DNA from: Microvirga lenta
GTDB lineage: Bacteria; Pseudomonadota; Alphaproteobacteria; Rhizobiales; Beijerinckiaceae
Length of the DNA: 64,000 bases
Direction: 5' to 3'
Assembly (NCBI RefSeq): GCF_020532555.1
Contig: NZ_JAJBBR010000016.1
Location: 1-64,000 of the forward strand
Positions 1 through 8,015 of the stretch are shown here, one piece after another (within the stretch, counting starts at the first letter, position 1; the number at the start of each line of letters is the position of its first letter). Below the pieces are notes generated by a model that did not search any database, had not been told where the DNA came from, and was given only the letters and a program-made list of their open reading frames with translations. The position numbers were made by a program, and so were the translations under genes.

Positions 1-200
1 TGGAGTCGGGCGGCTTTCTCGGGATCGGGGCGGACCGTGTGGCGTTTCCGCTGGAGCGGTTCTGGCTTCGGGGCGATCAGCTGTTCATCCGCGGAGTGAC
101 GGAGCAGGACATCGAGGCGATGGACGATTATCGCGATCAGATCGACAGCTTCCAGCGTCTGCCGCGCAACCAGCAGGCCGAGCTGCGGGTCTGGGAGTAA
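1..200 (+). CDS. PRC-barrel domain protein, 3' end only
   Basis: An open frame enters from the left edge (codons start at base 3) and stops at 198-200, giving 65 residues. They show the end of a PRC-barrel fold: a GxGxDxVAFPLERF strand, then a basic strand and an acidic helix (DIEAMDDYRD), as in the exported PRC-barrel proteins further right. A hairpin terminator follows 30 bases later. PRC-barrels are small beta folds used as protein or RNA docking modules. The role here is unknown because the N-terminus lies outside the window. Confidence 0.7.
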   Translation, partial: ESGGFLGIGADRVAFPLERFWLRGDQLFIRGVTEQDIEAMDDYRDQIDSFQRLPRNQQAELRVWE

Positions 201-231
201 TCCCACACCTCGCCCCACACCAAAACAACGA

Positions 232-257
232 GCCGGCGGAGAAATCCGCCGGCTTTT
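232..257 (+). terminator. Rho-independent terminator
   Basis: A 9-bp perfect GC stem (232-240 with 245-253) with a GAAA tetraloop is followed by TTTT. It ends transcription of the PRC-barrel gene that finishes at 200 and insulates it from the next gene. Confidence 0.85.
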
Positions 258-320
258 CGAGCCTCGCGGTCCCGTTCGCGGAGACAGGCAGGATCCATAT
301 CCCCATGAGGAGACAAGTAC

Positions 321-1166
321 GTGGCCGTCGATTACAAAACCGAATTGAAGCGACCCATCCCGCTCAGTCTCGCGATCTTGGCGGCCGTCGGCTGGCTGCT
401 GGCCATCTTTGCGCTGGTATCGGGTTCCTCTTCCGAACGCGATTATGAGGCGCGGCTGGCCGAACTCGACGCGGCCCGCAATACGGCCGTCACGCAGCTC
501 GAGGAGCAGCGACAAGCCGCGGGAACCCTCGAGGAATTGCGCGGCCGCATCGCAACCGCCGAGGAGGAACTGGCAAGGCTGACCCGCGAGCGCGATCAGG
601 TGCAGCAGACCGTCGGCACCACGCAGCAGGAATTGCGGGCGCTGGAAGAGCGCTCGACCCAGCTCAATCAGCAGATCGAGGCGCAAACACAGCGATTGAC
701 GGAAGCCGGAACGCAGGTCCGGTCGATCGAGGAGCGTGTCGCCCGCGCGCGCAATGAGTTGACGGCGACGGAGCAATCCATTGCCCAACGCAGCCAGGAA
801 CTGGCCCAGGTCGGAGGGCGGCTTCAGGAGGCTCGGCAGGAAGAGGCGAGGGCGCGCGAAGAACTGGCACGGCTGTCCCAGGAGGCTTCGGGCCGTGCGG
901 CGCAAGCCGCCGAGGCGGAGCAGCGGATCCAGCAGGCTCGGGAAGCCGAAGCCGCCGCTCAGTCGCAGCTCGCCAACCTGCAGCAGCAGCTGGCGATCCT
1001 CGAACAGCAGCTCGGAACGGCTCGTCAGGAGATGACCAATGCGCGCCGGAATCCCACCGCCGATCCGGCGGCCGAGCCTTCCCAGACGAGCAGCAGCACC
1101 GGATCGGAGCTGAGGTGCAGCAGAACCGCGACAGGTTGGGACTGCTCGCGAACCCCCGCTCGGTAG
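321..1166 (+). CDS. Membrane-anchored coiled-coil protein
   Basis: This encodes 281 aa with a GTG start, chosen because GAGGAGA lies 7 bases upstream and no better start exists. A short basic N-terminus and one hydrophobic segment (about residues 14-34) would anchor the protein in the inner membrane. Residues 40-240 are almost uninterrupted heptad-like coiled coil rich in Ala, Glu, Gln and Arg. The tail has two cysteines (residues about 267 and 276) that could form a disulfide. I recognise no enzymatic domain. Its place among PRC-barrel genes suggests an envelope scaffold. Tethered coiled coils of this kind are seen in division and envelope proteins, but I cannot assign a family. Confidence 0.75.
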   Translation: MAVDYKTELKRPIPLSLAILAAVGWLLAIFALVSGSSSERDYEARLAELDAARNTAVTQLEEQRQAAGTLEELRGRIATAEEELARLTRERDQVQQTVGTTQQELRALEERSTQLNQQIEAQTQRLTEAGTQVRSIEERVARARNELTATEQSIAQRSQELAQVGGRLQEARQEEARAREELARLSQEASGRAAQAAEAEQRIQQAREAEAAAQSQLANLQQQLAILEQQLGTARQEMTNARRNPTADPAAEPSQTSSSTGSELRCSRTATGWDCSRTPAR

Positions 1167-1244
1167 GATTCGATGCCAGGAGCGGTTCGGTCCCTCTTTG
1201 GAGCGCCAGCGTACAATGTTCCGCTCCTCTCCTGGGGCGAGGCC

Positions 1245-1269
1245 GGAACGGCGAAATGCGCGAAGGGTT
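1245..1269 (+). promoter_or_regulatory. Near-consensus EcfG (general stress) promoter
   Basis: GGAAC at 1245-1249 is followed after 16 bases by GGTT at 1266-1269. The alphaproteobacterial EcfG consensus is GGAAC-N16/17-CGTT, so only the first base of the -10 differs. It lies about 63 bases upstream of the PRC-barrel gene at 1332. The call is a motif match only. Confidence 0.35.
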
Positions 1270-1331
1270 CGATAGACGAGATGGTATCCGACACGGGACA
1301 ACCGTGTCGGTCGGAAAACAGGGTGATGTCC

Positions 1332-1922
1332 ATGAAACGTAAAGCACTGACCGGGCTGCTGCTGGCAGCCATTCCCGCTGGAGCTTTTGCGAGCCAGAGC
1401 AGCCCTCAATCCAATACGGCGAGCGCGGAATGCGACCGGCTCATTCAAGTGCTGGAGCAGCGGTCTCCGACAGCGGCTCACGAGGCTCTCCAGCAGATGC
1501 GCATCTATCGGGACGGCAACCAGTACCAGGCCTGTCTCGACACGGCCCGGACCGCGCAGAGCGGGGCTGCGAGCCTGAGCGACGTACAGGTCGAACGGAT
1601 CGCCGGCATCGACGTGTACAACGACAAGGGAATGCATCTCGGCGATGTGGACCGTGTCGTGGTCGGGAACGACCAGCAGACCTACGTCCTCGTGACCTAC
1701 CGTGGCCCCCGCTGGCCCGGAAACAAGCAGGTCGCCCTGCCGCTGAACGACATGACGCTGAGAGACGGCCGCCTGCAGATCTCCGGCATTGGGGAGGACG
1801 AACTCCGGCTGATGCCTGCGGCGCAGGACGACGGACGGCGGTACACTACGCTGCAGGACACCGGTACCGTCAGCGTCAGGCGTCCGGCCGACACACCCAG
1901 CGAGACGGGATCCACCCGGTAG
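1332..1922 (+). CDS. Exported PRC-barrel protein
   Basis: This encodes 196 aa. The ATG at 1332 is preferred to the one at 1326 because AGGGTG sits 6 bases before 1332 and directly abuts 1326. A Sec signal peptide covers about residues 1-21 and cleaves after AFA. Residues about 22-75 are helical with two Cys. A PRC-barrel spans about residues 85-155, recognisable by GxDVYNDKGxxLGxVDRVVV and a second strand pair ending in LPLNDMTL. The C-terminal 35 residues are disordered. A near-consensus EcfG promoter lies upstream. The protein is probably a periplasmic stress-related adaptor; its partner is unknown. Confidence 0.8.
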   Translation: MKRKALTGLLLAAIPAGAFASQSSPQSNTASAECDRLIQVLEQRSPTAAHEALQQMRIYRDGNQYQACLDTARTAQSGAASLSDVQVERIAGIDVYNDKGMHLGDVDRVVVGNDQQTYVLVTYRGPRWPGNKQVALPLNDMTLRDGRLQISGIGEDELRLMPAAQDDGRRYTTLQDTGTVSVRRPADTPSETGSTR

Positions 1923-1949
1923 TCACCCGTCGCGGCAGAGGAGCATCAA

Positions 1950-2309
1950 ATGAACAGGGCACTTGCGACTGCTTTCACTATGCTTTTGCTGGTGCTGCCG
2001 CATACCGGGCAGGCGCAGGAGCCACAGACCCCGGCCGGCGGCAGCACGGCATCGGATTTGAACAAGCTGCCGCAATACAAGCGGGATCGGATCAAGAGCT
2101 ACGTGGAAGCGCAGAACATCGCGCCGGTCACTGCGGGCAAGAGCCTGGAGGCCGGCGCGATTCTGCCGTCCACGATACCGCTGCGAGGGCTGCCCCGCGA
2201 TATGATCACGGAAATTCCGGAGGTCACCAGCTATCGCTACGTGGTGATGGACGACGGCATTGCCATCGTGGAGCCGAGCAGCCGCAGGATCGTCCAAATC
2301 ATCAGGTGA
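1950..2309 (+). CDS. Exported DUF1236 protein
   Basis: This encodes 119 aa, and AGAGGAG lies 8 bases before the ATG. A signal peptide covers about residues 1-22. The rest matches the DUF1236 pattern: a conserved core with RDMITEIPEVTSYRYVV, then a closing VEPSSRRIVQIIR strand. The same ending is found in the protein at 33643-34053. DUF1236 proteins are small periplasmic proteins common in Rhizobiales and have no established function. The gene follows the PRC-barrel gene by 27 bases, so the two are probably co-transcribed. Confidence 0.82.
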   Translation: MNRALATAFTMLLLVLPHTGQAQEPQTPAGGSTASDLNKLPQYKRDRIKSYVEAQNIAPVTAGKSLEAGAILPSTIPLRGLPRDMITEIPEVTSYRYVVMDDGIAIVEPSSRRIVQIIR

Positions 2310-2318
2310 GGCTCGAGC

Positions 2319-2765
2319 CTATTTCACTCCCGGCACGGCTTTGCTGAGCTGCTGCACCTCTTTCATGTTCTTCAGATCGGACAGCGCGACGGGGAGCGAC
2401 ATCGCGATCTTGCCCGATGTCCTGGAAAGTTTGACGGCCGCGAACGGGACCGGAATGCGACCGGTGTTCTTGTCCTTCGTCGAGATGATGGCCGCGACGA
2501 CACGCCCGCCGGGGATCACCACAAGATCTTCGACCGTTCCGACGGTGCCGCCGCCGGGCCCTGTCACCTGGGCGCCGAGCAGGTCCTTGACGAGCAGGCG
2601 ATCCTTGGCGCTCGACGTCAGCGTCTGGGCCGCACTGGCTGCCGCGGATGCGACGTCGCCCGGCATCATCTGCTGAGCGGCTTGTGCTGGAGCAGGTACA
2701 TTCTGGGCGGCGGCCGGCGTCACAGCCGCAATGGTCAGCAGACTGCCGGCGATGAAGCTTCGCAT
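2319..2765 (-). CDS. Exported PRC-barrel protein
   Basis: This encodes 148 aa. GGAGGAAC lies directly upstream of the ATG at 2765. A signal peptide (about residues 1-20, ending AAA) precedes an Ala/Gln-rich stretch. The PRC-barrel covers about residues 55-130: KDLLGAQVTG, then VEDLVVIPGGRVVAAII, then a VPFAAVKL strand. The gene is convergent with the DUF1236 gene and the stops are only 9 bases apart. It heads the same direction as the next two PRC-barrel genes, with a 56-base gap to the one upstream. Confidence 0.82.
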   Translation of the reverse strand: MRSFIAGSLLTIAAVTPAAAQNVPAPAQAAQQMMPGDVASAAASAAQTLTSSAKDRLLVKDLLGAQVTGPGGGTVGTVEDLVVIPGGRVVAAIISTKDKNTGRIPVPFAAVKLSRTSGKIAMSLPVALSDLKNMKEVQQLSKAVPGVK

Positions 2766-2821
2766 AGGTTCCTCCAGAAACCCGTTCGGCCCGAGGCGAA
2801 GGAGACGCTTCGGACCGGACG

Positions 2822-3604
2822 TCAGGTTTGAGTCCAGTAGACGGGCATTCGGTAGTAGCTGTAGAGCCGCGTCTCGTAGTCCCGGTCCACGGGGCTCCAG
2901 GGGTCGTATTCAGGCGCGTTCTTGATCTCGTCGCGGGTTCGGGCGACGCGCATCGCGTGCTTCTCCCAGTTGATCGCCTCGACCCATTTCGGCGGGACGA
3001 TGACCTGCTTGCCCGGCCACCAGTTCTTCGTGTCGACGATGACATAGCGAACGATCCATTCGTCGGTGTCGACGAGAAAATCCTCGACGTGGCCGACCTG
3101 ATCGTCGCTCCCGTGGATGTCATAGCCCGTCACCTCGCTGGCGCTGCGCAGGTGCGGATCTCCCGTCTGAGCATCGTCGGGGACATGCCCTGTCAGCGGG
3201 GTCGGAGGAGAGGTGGGGGCGGCGTGTCCCGCCGCGGGAGTGTATACGGTCGGCGGCACCCAAGCGGCACCGGCGCCGACCGGCCAATAAGGCGGCATCC
3301 CATAGTGATCGTAGATGGACGTTTCCATCTGGCGGGATACGGGCAGGTCGATGCCGGTGCCTGGGCTTTCTTCGACCTGTTCCTTGGTGAAATCGACGCT
3401 GACCGCGCGGGCTTCCACGTCTACCGAGCCAAGATGGTCGGCCGGCAGAAGCACCTTCCTGCCCAGCAGCCAACCTCCCGTGTCGACCACGAGCCAGCGA
3501 ACGGCCCAAGTGTCGTCCTCGAACAGAAGATCCGCGACGCTGCCGATCTCGCCATCCTTTGCGCGGATGGAATGGCCGATGAGATTTGAGGTCTTTTGAA
3601 GCAC
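2822..3604 (-). CDS. Cytoplasmic protein with two PRC-barrels
   Basis: This encodes 260 aa from a GTG at 3604, which has AGGGG 6 bases upstream. An ATG at 3610 is in frame but abuts that ribosome site. There is no signal peptide. PRC-barrel 1 spans about residues 1-75 (GHSIRAKDGEIGSVADLLFEDD, then WLVVDTGGWL). PRC-barrel 2 spans about residues 150-225 (GYDIHGSDDQVGHVEDFLVDTD, then YVIVDTKNWWPGKQVIVPP). A Pro/Tyr-rich linker with PPYWP joins them, and a similar YYRMPVYW motif closes the protein. The two halves look like an internal duplication. This cytoplasmic form is common in Methylobacteriaceae, but its role is not known. Confidence 0.8.
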   Translation of the reverse strand: MLQKTSNLIGHSIRAKDGEIGSVADLLFEDDTWAVRWLVVDTGGWLLGRKVLLPADHLGSVDVEARAVSVDFTKEQVEESPGTGIDLPVSRQMETSIYDHYGMPPYWPVGAGAAWVPPTVYTPAAGHAAPTSPPTPLTGHVPDDAQTGDPHLRSASEVTGYDIHGSDDQVGHVEDFLVDTDEWIVRYVIVDTKNWWPGKQVIVPPKWVEAINWEKHAMRVARTRDEIKNAPEYDPWSPVDRDYETRLYSYYRMPVYWTQT

Positions 3605-3638
3605 GATCATCCCCTGACTTCTGAATGGTGCCGCGCGG

Positions 3639-4352
3639 CTACAGGGCGCTCTTCTGGAAGCGCTGCGGATCGATCCGGAGACCGGCGGTCTCTGCCTGGG
3701 ATTCGGTGACGAAAGGCAGGCCGTAATAGCTCGCTCCCGGGTCCCAGCGCCCGGTCGTGCCGGGATAGGGGAAAGCGAACGTGCCGCCGCCCGATGCCGC
3801 ATCCCGGCTGACGAGCACGGCTATCAGACGCCCTTCCTGACTGAAGACGGCGTCGGTGACGTATCCGTAGCCGTAACCTGTCTGCAGGCGGGCGTAGTCG
3901 CCGATGACCTCCGTCAGCCGGAACTCCCGCGGTAACGTCGAAACGCCTTCGGTGCCTGGAAACAGGCCGTATTGCGGCTTCTCGCTGTTGTCCGCCAGGC
4001 TGACCGTCACGCCGTTCTGTCCTGGCGTGAGATTCACCTCGTTCCATGGAATGCGGTAGACCGCATCGGGTATGCCGAGAGCTCCGCCGCCCTCGATGAC
4101 CAGGGCTGCGAGACGCCCGTCGGCATCGATGATGAGGTCGCGTACCGTGCCGATCTGCTCCCCGCCTTTCCGGGTCACACCTTGGCCGATCAACTGCCGG
4201 GAGCGCCAGCCCTGGTACAGCGCGTCCGGAGCAAGCTGGCTGACCTGACCCGGGAGGGCCGGGGCCACGGCCGGGTTCTGGCCCTGCGAGAAGGCAGGCG
4301 TCGCTAGCACGGTTACGATAACCGCCGAGATTCCGATCCGGGACAGCATCAT
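3639..4352 (-). CDS. Exported PRC-barrel protein
   Basis: This encodes 237 aa with a signal peptide over about residues 1-22 (cleavage after AFS). A first PRC-barrel covers about residues 55-125 (QLIGQGVTRKGGEQIGTVRDLIID, then AALVIEGGG, then the IPWNEVNL strand). Residues 140-215 resemble a weaker second repeat (DYARLQTGYGYGYVTDAVFSQEGRLIAVLV). The gene lies 29 bases upstream of the cytoplasmic PRC-barrel gene, so 4352-2822 is likely one transcript. Confidence 0.8.
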   Translation of the reverse strand: MMLSRIGISAVIVTVLATPAFSQGQNPAVAPALPGQVSQLAPDALYQGWRSRQLIGQGVTRKGGEQIGTVRDLIIDADGRLAALVIEGGGALGIPDAVYRIPWNEVNLTPGQNGVTVSLADNSEKPQYGLFPGTEGVSTLPREFRLTEVIGDYARLQTGYGYGYVTDAVFSQEGRLIAVLVSRDAASGGGTFAFPYPGTTGRWDPGASYYGLPFVTESQAETAGLRIDPQRFQKSAL

Positions 4353-4707
4353 GATCAGTCTCCCTCATGAAGTCGGCGCGAGTCGATCGCGGCCACGTGG
4401 CTGAAGAAGCAATGCAGCAGCGAGCAACGGGTTCGGGGTTCGGTCCGGCAGCGTACCGACAGTAATGTCCCGCCGCGGCCATGACTGTCGCAAAGAGAAA
4501 GCGGAATCTTATTTAACTAGTTCATAGGGGCCACAGGCACTTCACGGGGCCTGAGAGGCTGCGCGTCAAGATGATCGGCCGAACTGGCCTGCGAGCGCAG
4601 ATGAACGTTACGAACACTTCATCTTGCCGTAAGCACGTTTTCACGCGCCTGACCCCATCTGAATTGCATCCGAGGCAAGACCTCATTGCGCTGATGGAGA
4701 ACACAGC
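4353..4707. other. Divergent intergenic region (355 bases)
   Basis: This region separates the PRC-barrel operon from degP. It has a short AT-rich patch at about 4505-4530 that could hold a promoter. I found no clean sigma-70 or EcfG promoter pair and no convincing small gene. Confidence 0.5.
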
Positions 4708-6246
4708 ATGACCTACCTGTACTCGAGATCCAGCGACGCGCCGCGCCGCGCCGGGAAAACGCGATCCGCTCTCCTTGGCGCCGTTGCTCTGGCGACCGTC
4801 GCCGCGGTTGGCGGCGGTGCCGCCCTGCCGGCCTTCGCCCAGGCGCCGCAGACAGCCACGGCTCCGGCAGCGACGGTCCCTTCGTTCGCCGATGTCGTCG
4901 ACCGCGTGAAGCCGGCCGTCGTGTCCGTACGGGCGAAGGCCGAGGCGACCCAGAGCGCGGCCAGCCCGTCGGCCCGGCCGGATTCGAACCTTCCCGATTT
5001 CGGACTGCCGGACGATCACCCCTTCCAGGAGTTCTTCAAGAGGTTCCGCGGCCAAGGCGGGCAGAACAACGAGGGCCCGCGTTTCAGCCAGCCGCGTCCG
5101 CGGCAGGGCGCCTCGCAGGGTTCGGGCTTCTTCATCTCGGCCGACGGCTATCTCGTGACCAATAACCACGTCATCGACAAGAGCTCCGAGGTCGAGGTTC
5201 TCATGGACGACGGCCGCACGCTGCCGGCCGAGATCGTCGGAACCGATCCGAAGACCGATCTGGCGCTGCTGAAGGTGAAAGAGGGTGGGCCGTTCAAGTT
5301 CGTCGAGCTGGCTCCCGACGCTCCGCGCGTCGGAGACTGGGTGCTCGCCGTCGGCAACCCGTTCGGCCTCGGCGGAACGGTGACCGCGGGCATCGTTTCG
5401 GCTCGGGCGCGTGACATCGGCGCTGGCCCCTATGACGACTTCCTGCAGATCGACGCGCCGGTCAACCGTGGCAATTCCGGCGGACCGACCTTCAATCAGC
5501 GCGGTCAGGTGGTCGGCGTGAACACGGCAATCGCCTCGCCGTCCGGCGGCAATGTCGGTATCGCCTTCGCCATTCCCTCGGAGACGGTTCAGAACGTCGT
5601 AACCCAGCTCAGGGAAAAGGGCACCGTCGAGCGCGGCTTCTTGGGCGTGCAGATCCAGCCCGTGACCAAGGACATCGCCGCAAGCATCGGACTTCCGAAG
5701 AGCGAGGGTGCCATCGTCGCCCGTGTCGAGGATAACGGCCCGGCGGCAAAGGCCGGACTGAAGGCGGGCGACGTCGTTCTCTCCGTCAACGGAAAGCCGG
5801 TCAGCGATGCGCGCGACCTGTCCAGGACCGTCGCTTCCCTGAACGCCGGAACGACGGCCACCCTGCAGGTCTGGCGCGACGGGAAGCAGCAGGATGTGTC
5901 CGTCACCATCGGCAAGATGCCCTCGACCACCACGGCTGCCGCGGATTCGAAGGCTGGTACCGAGGTGGGCAAGCTCGGGCTGAACCTGGCACCGGCATCC
6001 GCTACGGGCGACAACGACAAGGCAGGCGTTGCCGTCGTCGGTGTGGAGCCCGGCAGCCCGGCCGCCGAGAAAGGCTTCAAGACGGGCGATGTCATCGCGC
6101 AGGTCGCAGGCCAGCCGGTGCAGACCCCGGCGGACGTGAAGAACGCTCTCGAGGCGAGCCGCAAGGACGGAAAGAAGAGCGTGCTGTTCCTCGTCGAGGC
6201 GAAGGAAGGGACCCGCTTCATCGCACTCCAAATTCCTGCCGCCTAA
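4708..6246 (+). CDS. degP: DegP/HtrA-family periplasmic serine protease
   Basis: This encodes 512 aa. It degrades or refolds damaged envelope proteins. A positively charged N-terminus and a hydrophobic stretch (about residues 22-45, ending AFA) form a signal peptide. The trypsin-like domain has the full triad: His154 in TNNHVID, Asp184 in TDLALLKV and Ser257 in GNSGGP. Two PDZ domains follow (about residues 300-390 and 410-505), as in DegP/DegQ/MucD. The Phe/Asn/Gln-rich loop before the catalytic domain resembles the LA loop. Its place among exported stress proteins fits envelope quality control. DegP and DegQ cannot be told apart from the sequence alone. Confidence 0.93.
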   Translation: MTYLYSRSSDAPRRAGKTRSALLGAVALATVAAVGGGAALPAFAQAPQTATAPAATVPSFADVVDRVKPAVVSVRAKAEATQSAASPSARPDSNLPDFGLPDDHPFQEFFKRFRGQGGQNNEGPRFSQPRPRQGASQGSGFFISADGYLVTNNHVIDKSSEVEVLMDDGRTLPAEIVGTDPKTDLALLKVKEGGPFKFVELAPDAPRVGDWVLAVGNPFGLGGTVTAGIVSARARDIGAGPYDDFLQIDAPVNRGNSGGPTFNQRGQVVGVNTAIASPSGGNVGIAFAIPSETVQNVVTQLREKGTVERGFLGVQIQPVTKDIAASIGLPKSEGAIVARVEDNGPAAKAGLKAGDVVLSVNGKPVSDARDLSRTVASLNAGTTATLQVWRDGKQQDVSVTIGKMPSTTTAAADSKAGTEVGKLGLNLAPASATGDNDKAGVAVVGVEPGSPAAEKGFKTGDVIAQVAGQPVQTPADVKNALEASRKDGKKSVLFLVEAKEGTRFIALQIPAA

Positions 6247-6260
6247 ACTTCTCTCGACTT

Positions 6261-6288
6261 CCGGCAGGCTGGATCTCCAGCCTGCCGG
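6261..6288 (+). terminator. Hairpin downstream of degP
   Basis: Arms 6261-6272 and 6277-6288 form a 12-bp perfect stem with a 4-base loop, 14 bases after the degP stop. No T-run follows, so this may act in transcript stability or as a weak terminator. Confidence 0.5.
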
Positions 6289-6434
6289 GCATTGAATATC
6301 CGAAACATGGTTTCGATTATCCCGCGCATTATACTAGTGCATAGCGATTGTCCGACGCCTTAGCCCGTTTGCGGATGGCGGATTGTCAGGGTTGATGCTA
6401 GGCGGAAAGCAACATCATACCAAAGGGTCGCCCC

Positions 6435-7226
6435 ATGATGACCGTCGCGGTCCCGCCGCGCAACAAGCTCCTGGCATCGCTGCCTGCGGAGGATTTTCGG
6501 CGGCTGAGCCCTAAGCTGGAAGCCGTACCGCTCAAGGCTCGGCGGATCCTGCATCACGCAAAGCTTCCCATCGAGCACGTCTACTTCGTCGAGGACGGGC
6601 TGGTGTCGGTTGTGGCCAACACGGACGGCGACAACCATGGGGTCGAGGCTTGGCTGATCGGGTGCGAGGGTATGGCGGGCATCACCGTCATCCTGGGCGC
6701 CGAGAGTTCTCCTCATCGAAGGGTCGTTCAGGCCGAAGGCAGCGCACTGCGCCTGCGGACCCCGGATTTGCTCGATGCGGTGAACGAGATGCCGGCGCTT
6801 CGGGGGATTCTCCTCCGGTATGTGCATGGGATCCTGGTGCAGGCCAGTCAGTCCGGAGCCTGCAATGCGCGTCACTCTCTTCCGCAGCGCCTCGCGCGAT
6901 GGCTGCTCATGGCGCAGGACCGGTTGAATCGCAGCGATCTGCCGCTGACCCACGACATCCTGTCGAAGATGCTCGGCGTTCGCCGCGCCAGCGTGACGGA
7001 GGCCGTTCACGTCCTTGCCCGTGCGGACGCGATCTGCGCAGGCGAGCGCGGACACATCCATGTCCTCGACCGCGGCAAGCTCGAGGGCCTCTCCTGCGGC
7101 TGCTATTTCACGATCAGAGCCGAGTTCGACCGGTTCACGACTCCTCCCGAGGCTGTGTCATCTCCCAAGGCCGCCGGCGAAAGAGCCGAGCAGCCGTCGG
7201 CAATAGGTCTCGAAGATGTCCCATAG
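6435..7226 (+). CDS. Crp/Fnr-family transcriptional regulator
   Basis: This encodes 263 aa; AAAGGG lies about 7 bases upstream of the tandem ATG. The N-terminal cyclic-nucleotide-binding-like barrel covers about residues 20-130. A long dimerisation helix follows, then a winged helix (about residues 150-225, with LTHDILSKMLGVRRASVTEAVHVL as the recognition unit). There are no Fnr-type cysteines in the N-terminus. C168, C241 and C243 are isolated, so an iron-sulfur sensor is unlikely. The last 30 residues are a poorly conserved tail. The gene is convergent with a second Crp/Fnr gene 21 bases away. The ligand and targets are unknown. Confidence 0.85.
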   Translation: MMTVAVPPRNKLLASLPAEDFRRLSPKLEAVPLKARRILHHAKLPIEHVYFVEDGLVSVVANTDGDNHGVEAWLIGCEGMAGITVILGAESSPHRRVVQAEGSALRLRTPDLLDAVNEMPALRGILLRYVHGILVQASQSGACNARHSLPQRLARWLLMAQDRLNRSDLPLTHDILSKMLGVRRASVTEAVHVLARADAICAGERGHIHVLDRGKLEGLSCGCYFTIRAEFDRFTTPPEAVSSPKAAGERAEQPSAIGLEDVP

Positions 7227-7247
7227 AGCCGGCTGGAGCGGGCAAGC

Positions 7248-8015
7248 TCACGCCTGATGGGCCTGCTCCATTCTCTGCGGCTGAATACCGTTTCCCCAGT
7301 CCTCGATGTATCCGGGCTTGAACCCGCTGACCTCCGCGAGGTGCGGTGCATCCAGCAATTCGATGACCTGCCCGTCGAACCGCAGAAGTCCGTCACGGCG
7401 CATGCGCTGCAGAATGCGGTTGACATAGGGTGTGGTGAGGCCGGTGCAGTCCGCGATATCTTCCTGAGTTGCAGGCAGGTGAAAGGATGGTCCGTCGGTC
7501 AGGCCGCGCAGATGCAGTCGCCGGTACAGTTCCATGAAAAGGTGGGCGATACGGGCATAGGCGTCTCGGCGCCCCAATCTCACCTCCCACTGGTGGAGGA
7601 TGGCTTCCTCGCGCAACGTCATCAGGAATAGAACCGATCCGAGCCGCGGATATTCCCGTTGCAGGTCGTGGAAGGTCTCGAGGGGCAGTACCGCGACCTT
7701 GCTCGTCACGAGCGGAGCGACCGAATGCGGAATGGCCGCGTAGGCCAGACTATCGATGCCGGCAATCTCGCCGGGCAGCCGAAAATTGAGAACCTGTCGC
7801 CGCCCATCGCGGAGGATCTTGTATTCGATCAGCCACCCCTGCAGCACGATGAGAGCATAATCATAGCTCTTGCCGTCTCCCAGAAGCGGTCGCCGGGCCG
7901 GGACCTCCTTGCTCTGCGATTCGAGGCGGTGCAGGAAATCGAGTTCGTCCGAGCTCAGAGCGAACAACTGCTCGAAACCGCGAAGGAAAGGTGACCGCTT
8001 GGCCAGCTCAGTCAA
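7248..8015 (-). CDS. Crp/Fnr-family transcriptional regulator
   Basis: This encodes 255 aa. The cNMP-binding fold covers about residues 15-140 (YALIVLQGWLIEYKILRDGRRQVLNFRLPGEIAG contains the phosphate-cassette region, without the Arg-Ser of true CRP). The winged helix covers about residues 160-235 (LPATQEDIADCTGLTTPYVNRILQRMRRDGLL). There is no cysteine cluster. It resembles the FixK/Crp-like regulators that are numerous in Methylobacteriaceae. Together with its convergent neighbour it points to a redox or stress regulatory node. Confidence 0.85.
   Translation of the reverse strand: MTELAKRSPFLRGFEQLFALSSDELDFLHRLESQSKEVPARRPLLGDGKSYDYALIVLQGWLIEYKILRDGRRQVLNFRLPGEIAGIDSLAYAAIPHSVAPLVTSKVAVLPLETFHDLQREYPRLGSVLFLMTLREEAILHQWEVRLGRRDAYARIAHLFMELYRRLHLRGLTDGPSFHLPATQEDIADCTGLTTPYVNRILQRMRRDGLLRFDGQVIELLDAPHLAEVSGFKPGYIEDWGNGIQPQRMEQAHQA

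Noticed and set aside
4522..6231. A 569-codon minus-strand open frame
   Set aside because: It is antisense to degP, which has all catalytic residues.
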